Below, in pieces: positions 62,090 to 64,000 of a DNA stretch of 64,000 nucleotides; within the stretch, counting starts at the first letter, position 1, and each line of letters begins with the position of its first letter. The stretch is taken from the NCBI RefSeq assembly GCF_014257025.1, contig NZ_JACMSF010000019.1, positions 62,001 through 126,000 on the forward strand. The letters are read 5' to 3'. Made by a program: the position numbers and the translations under genes. The notes beneath the pieces are model-generated. The model was given only the letters and a program-made list of their open reading frames with translations, searched no databases and was not told the origin of the DNA. Source of the DNA: Streptomyces cupreus. Lineage in GTDB: Bacteria; Actinomycetota; Actinomycetes; Streptomycetales; Streptomycetaceae.

Positions 62090-62653
62090 TCACCCCCAGC
62101 CGGGCGGCAGCAGGTCCCAGGAGTCGCGTTCGAGCCATTCGCCGAAGGTGAGGGGCCGGGCGCCGCCGACGTGGTCGAGGGAGAGCGGGAGGATGCGGTC
62201 GCAGGTGGCGCGGCCGTCCCACCACATCGTGCCCGCCAGCGGTCCGGTCAGCGCGAGCAGCGTGGCGAAGCCGCAGCCGTGCTCTTGGGCGACGAGGGCG
62301 CCCGCCGTTTTGCGGTACTCGAACTCGCCGGCCTCGTCGTCCCAGGCCCGCCAGGCCGCCGCGTAGGCGTCGAGGTCGGGGAAGTCCTCGGGTCGGGGCT
62401 CCCGTGCGAGCAGTTCGTCGTCGGCCGCGTCATACGAGTCGGGGTGCAGGAAGGGTACGGCGAGCAGGTCGCGCGGTGTGTCGGTGTTGCCGTCCCACCA
62501 CCAGCCCTCCGGAGTCCGCCGGAGCGTGAACAGGGCTCCGCCCGCGCTGACTCCCCGTAGATACGAGCGGTACTCGGGCGGGAAGCAGATCCCCAATTCC
62601 TGTTCGGCCTCGGCCACCTCGGCCTCGGTGAGCGGGCCCGGTACGGCGTTCAC
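62090..62653 (-). CDS. SMI1/KNR4 family protein
   Basis: The protein has 187 residues. PLTEAEVAEAEQELGICFPPEYRSYLR is the SMI1/KNR4 start, and the C-terminal LTFGEWLERDSW is a common end. Family members are often immunity proteins for polymorphic toxins, or regulatory adaptors. No toxin gene lies nearby. The GTG at 62653 overlaps the acetyltransferase stop (GTGA), so the two are coupled. Confidence 0.85.
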   Translation of the reverse strand: MNAVPGPLTEAEVAEAEQELGICFPPEYRSYLRGVSAGGALFTLRRTPEGWWWDGNTDTPRDLLAVPFLHPDSYDAADDELLAREPRPEDFPDLDAYAAAWRAWDDEAGEFEYRKTAGALVAQEHGCGFATLLALTGPLAGTMWWDGRATCDRILPLSLDHVGGARPLTFGEWLERDSWDLLPPGWG

Positions 62654-63132
62654 AGGGCCCGGTACATGATGTGCAGCCCCACCAACCCGTGCCGCGGATG
62701 CTCGAACGCGTCCGGCACCGTGCCCAGGATTGTGAAGCCGAGGGAAGTCCACAGTCCGACGGCCGGGTTGGTCTCGACGACGGCGTTGAAGACCATGCCG
62801 TGGTAGCCGTGGGCCTTGGCGGCGGTCAGGACGTGTTCGGCGAGGAGGCGGCCGAGGCCGCGGCCCGCGTGGGCGGGGTCGACCATGAAGCCCGCGTTGG
62901 CGATACGGGTGGCCGGGCCGCCGTAGTTCGGGGTGATGTACGCGGAGGCGACGACCGTGCCGGTCTCGTCCTCGACGACGTACACGCGCTTCGCCGGGTT
63001 CATCCACAGGACCCGGGCCGCCTCTTCGGAGGTGTCCGGGTCCCAGGCGTAGGTCTCGCCGGCGGAGACGATGCGATGCCAGAAAGGCCAGATCCGCGGC
63101 CAGTCATCGGCCACGGCTTCTCTGATCAGCAT
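62650..63132 (-). CDS. GNAT family N-acetyltransferase
   Basis: The protein has 160 residues, a single GNAT domain. MLIREAVADDWPRIWPFWHRIVSAGETYAWD starts it, and the acetyl-CoA loop is VDPAHAGRGLGRLLAEHVL (Q/RxxGxG/A form). NPAVGLWTSLGFTILGTVP is motif B. The substrate is unknown. The start at 63132 is the family-typical one. It is the first gene of a two-gene unit with the SMI1-like protein. Confidence 0.92.
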   Translation of the reverse strand: MLIREAVADDWPRIWPFWHRIVSAGETYAWDPDTSEEAARVLWMNPAKRVYVVEDETGTVVASAYITPNYGGPATRIANAGFMVDPAHAGRGLGRLLAEHVLTAAKAHGYHGMVFNAVVETNPAVGLWTSLGFTILGTVPDAFEHPRHGLVGLHIMYRAL

Positions 63133-63191
63133 GGGCGCCAGTCTCGCACGCCCATGCGATCGTCACCTGCTCAAAAAGTCCTGCGGCGCCT

Positions 63192-63365
63192 TCAGTCCAC
63201 GCTGGGCAGGATGTGGGGCTCGGCGAGGTCGTCCTCGTAACCCGCGAGGCGGATCGGGGCGGACCGTGCCCACACTTCCAGGCTGCCGAGCTCTCCGGGC
63301 CGACGGCCCGCGCGTTCCGGACGCTCCTTGGGACGTGGTTCGCGTTTCGTCTTCTCCGGTGTCAC
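63192..63365 (-). CDS. Small basic protein, 57 residues
   Basis: Reading frame of 57 residues starting with GTG at 63365. A strong AAGGAG lies six bases before it. The N-terminal half is highly basic (Lys/Arg/Pro-rich: MTPEKTKREPRPKERPER). The second half (GELGSLEVWARSAPIRLAGYEDDLAEPHI) is balanced to acidic. Codon third positions are G/C as in neighbouring genes. I have seen similar small proteins in streptomycete genomes but know no function. It lies 59 bases upstream of the GNAT gene in the same direction. Confidence 0.75.
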   Translation of the reverse strand: MTPEKTKREPRPKERPERAGRRPGELGSLEVWARSAPIRLAGYEDDLAEPHILPSVD

Positions 63366-63781
63366 CGCGCACTCCTTATGTGTCGGGTCACCCTCGGGAC
63401 CAACTGCGCCGGGGCCGCTGCGCCTGGCGTCTGAAGCCCACTCGGGTGTGAGTCGAAAGGCAGTTCGGACGCGGTGGCGCCGGTTCCTCGTACGGAGCAG
63501 ACCGATGTGAACCGGCTGTCCCGGGACGGACCGTGGGTGTGGGTGGGACCCCGTACTGCTGTCCGTCCGCTACAGAGTAACCAAATGAGCGGGTACCCGC
63601 TCGATGGGGCTGAAAACTCGGGGTTACTGTCTGAAGTCGTCCTGTTTTCTCCCCTCACACCGTCACTTGCACCGCGCCCGTGCACCATCGACCGCGCAAT
63701 TCAGGTCCCGTTGGCCGTATCGCAAGCCACCCATGATCTGCTGACGGACGGCAACGGCTTGTCCGGCGGGAGGACTGGCGC
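63366..63781. other. Intergenic region with a 16-base palindrome
   Basis: About 415 bases between the small basic-protein gene (minus) and the HD-like gene (plus). The palindrome GAGCGGGTACCCGCTC lies at 63587-63602, flanked by AGTAACC (63576-63582) and its reverse complement GGTTACT about 50 bases later. This nested symmetry suggests operator sites. The stretch is less GC-rich than the genes. No further gene is supported. Confidence 0.5.
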
Positions 63782-64000
63782 ATGGAGCTGCGCAGTGTCG
63801 AAGAGCTGATGGATCTGCTGTACGCCTGCCGGGGCGCGTGGGGCGCACCCGGCCGCGGGACCGATCTGCACCAACAGGCGCTGCGCACCGCCGCGCTGCT
63901 GCGCCGCAGCCGCCCCGCCGACAAGGAACTCCAAGTGGCCGGCCTGGTCCAGGCGATCGGCCCACTGCTCAGGCCCGGCGACCGGGCCGCCCAGCCCGAC
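63782..64000 (+). CDS. HD-domain-like protein, 3' truncated by window edge
   Basis: The first 73 residues are visible. GGGAGGAC precedes the ATG at 63782 with good spacing. MELRSVEELMDLLYACRGAWG...DLHQQALRTAALLRRS and then LVQAIGPLLRPGD follow the pattern of small HD-superfamily proteins (HALQTA...LLHDIGHLL). Here the HD pair is replaced (VQAI for HDI). It may be a non-catalytic or regulatory relative. The call is tentative because only the start is seen. Confidence 0.55.
   Translation, partial: MELRSVEELMDLLYACRGAWGAPGRGTDLHQQALRTAALLRRSRPADKELQVAGLVQAIGPLLRPGDRAAQPD

Noticed and set aside
62090..63132. SMI1/KNR4 plus GNAT as a toxin-antitoxin or polymorphic-toxin immunity pair
   Set aside because: The GNAT protein is longer than typical TacT/AtaT toxins, there is no RHH antitoxin, and no toxin gene is near. 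The overlap alone is not enough.

Overview
The window is high-GC actinobacterial DNA, almost certainly from a Streptomyces chromosome. Third codon positions are nearly all G or C, genes are packed with ATGA/GTGA stop-start overlaps, and GTG starts are common. The gene families (SCO0930-type lipoprotein, DUF574 methyltransferase, RmdA-like GGDEF-EAL protein, class F sortase, LysX fusion) are typical of the genus. From memory, the order olsA-olsB-(hypothetical)-sdhBAC-lysR-rmdA-methyltransferase-lipoprotein matches the region around SCO0920-SCO0931 of S. coelicolor, which would place the window on a chromosome arm. I could not run an alignment to confirm this.

Layout. 1-0.6 kb: 3' end of a type II thioesterase, the edge of a probable NRPS/PKS cluster lying to the left. 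0.5-7.8 kb: a leftward catabolic operon (alpha/beta hydrolase, MFS importer, thiolase, beta-keto-acid-type CoA ligase, metallo-beta-lactamase-fold hydrolase) divergent from a TetR regulator, with two matched operators between them. 8-13.4 kb: LuxR regulator, BBE-type flavoenzyme, LLM oxidoreductase and a decayed GNAT/DUF2716-like gene. 13.4-19.6 kb: UvrA paralogue, then ornithine-lipid genes olsB-olsA followed within 3 bases by a BtrH-like acyltransferase gene. 19.7-24.1 kb: a succinate dehydrogenase operon with a divergent LysR regulator and a palindromic operator. 24.2-27.1 kb: methyltransferase and RmdA-like c-di-GMP enzyme, translationally coupled. 27.4-33.4 kb: a cell-surface block (lipoprotein, Pro-rich, DUF4239, Gly-rich and tail-anchored secreted proteins, class F sortase, polysaccharide deacetylase). 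33.5-41.2 kb: LysX, universal stress protein, a broken APC permease, a MarR/hydrolase pair with two operators, CapA-like protein. 41.3-47.8 kb: ECF sigma factor, zinc anti-sigma factor, Fpg/Nei glycosylase, SpoIIE-type phosphatase, lipoprotein. 47.9-49.4 kb: lipase-maturation-factor family membrane protein. 49.4-58.1 kb: an eight-gene leftward operon for ABC uptake and non-phosphorylative oxidation of L-fucose (or a similar deoxysugar), with a divergent GntR regulator and paired operators. 58.1-64 kb: winged-helix protein coupled to an alpha-mannosidase remnant, lipoprotein hydrolase, amidase, SMI1/KNR4 and GNAT pair, a 57-residue basic protein, and the 5' end of an HD-like protein.

The most unusual signal is a roughly 87-bp hairpin-bearing segment inserted in frame in the fucose-type ABC ATPase gene (55755-55841). 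The next are a catabolic operon whose enzyme set implies direct activation and thiolysis of a beta-keto acid, and a BtrH-like acyltransferase attached to the ornithine-lipid genes. Several genes are decayed (12310-13340, 37310-38661, 59223-59582). No tRNA, rRNA, CRISPR array, transposase or prophage was seen.
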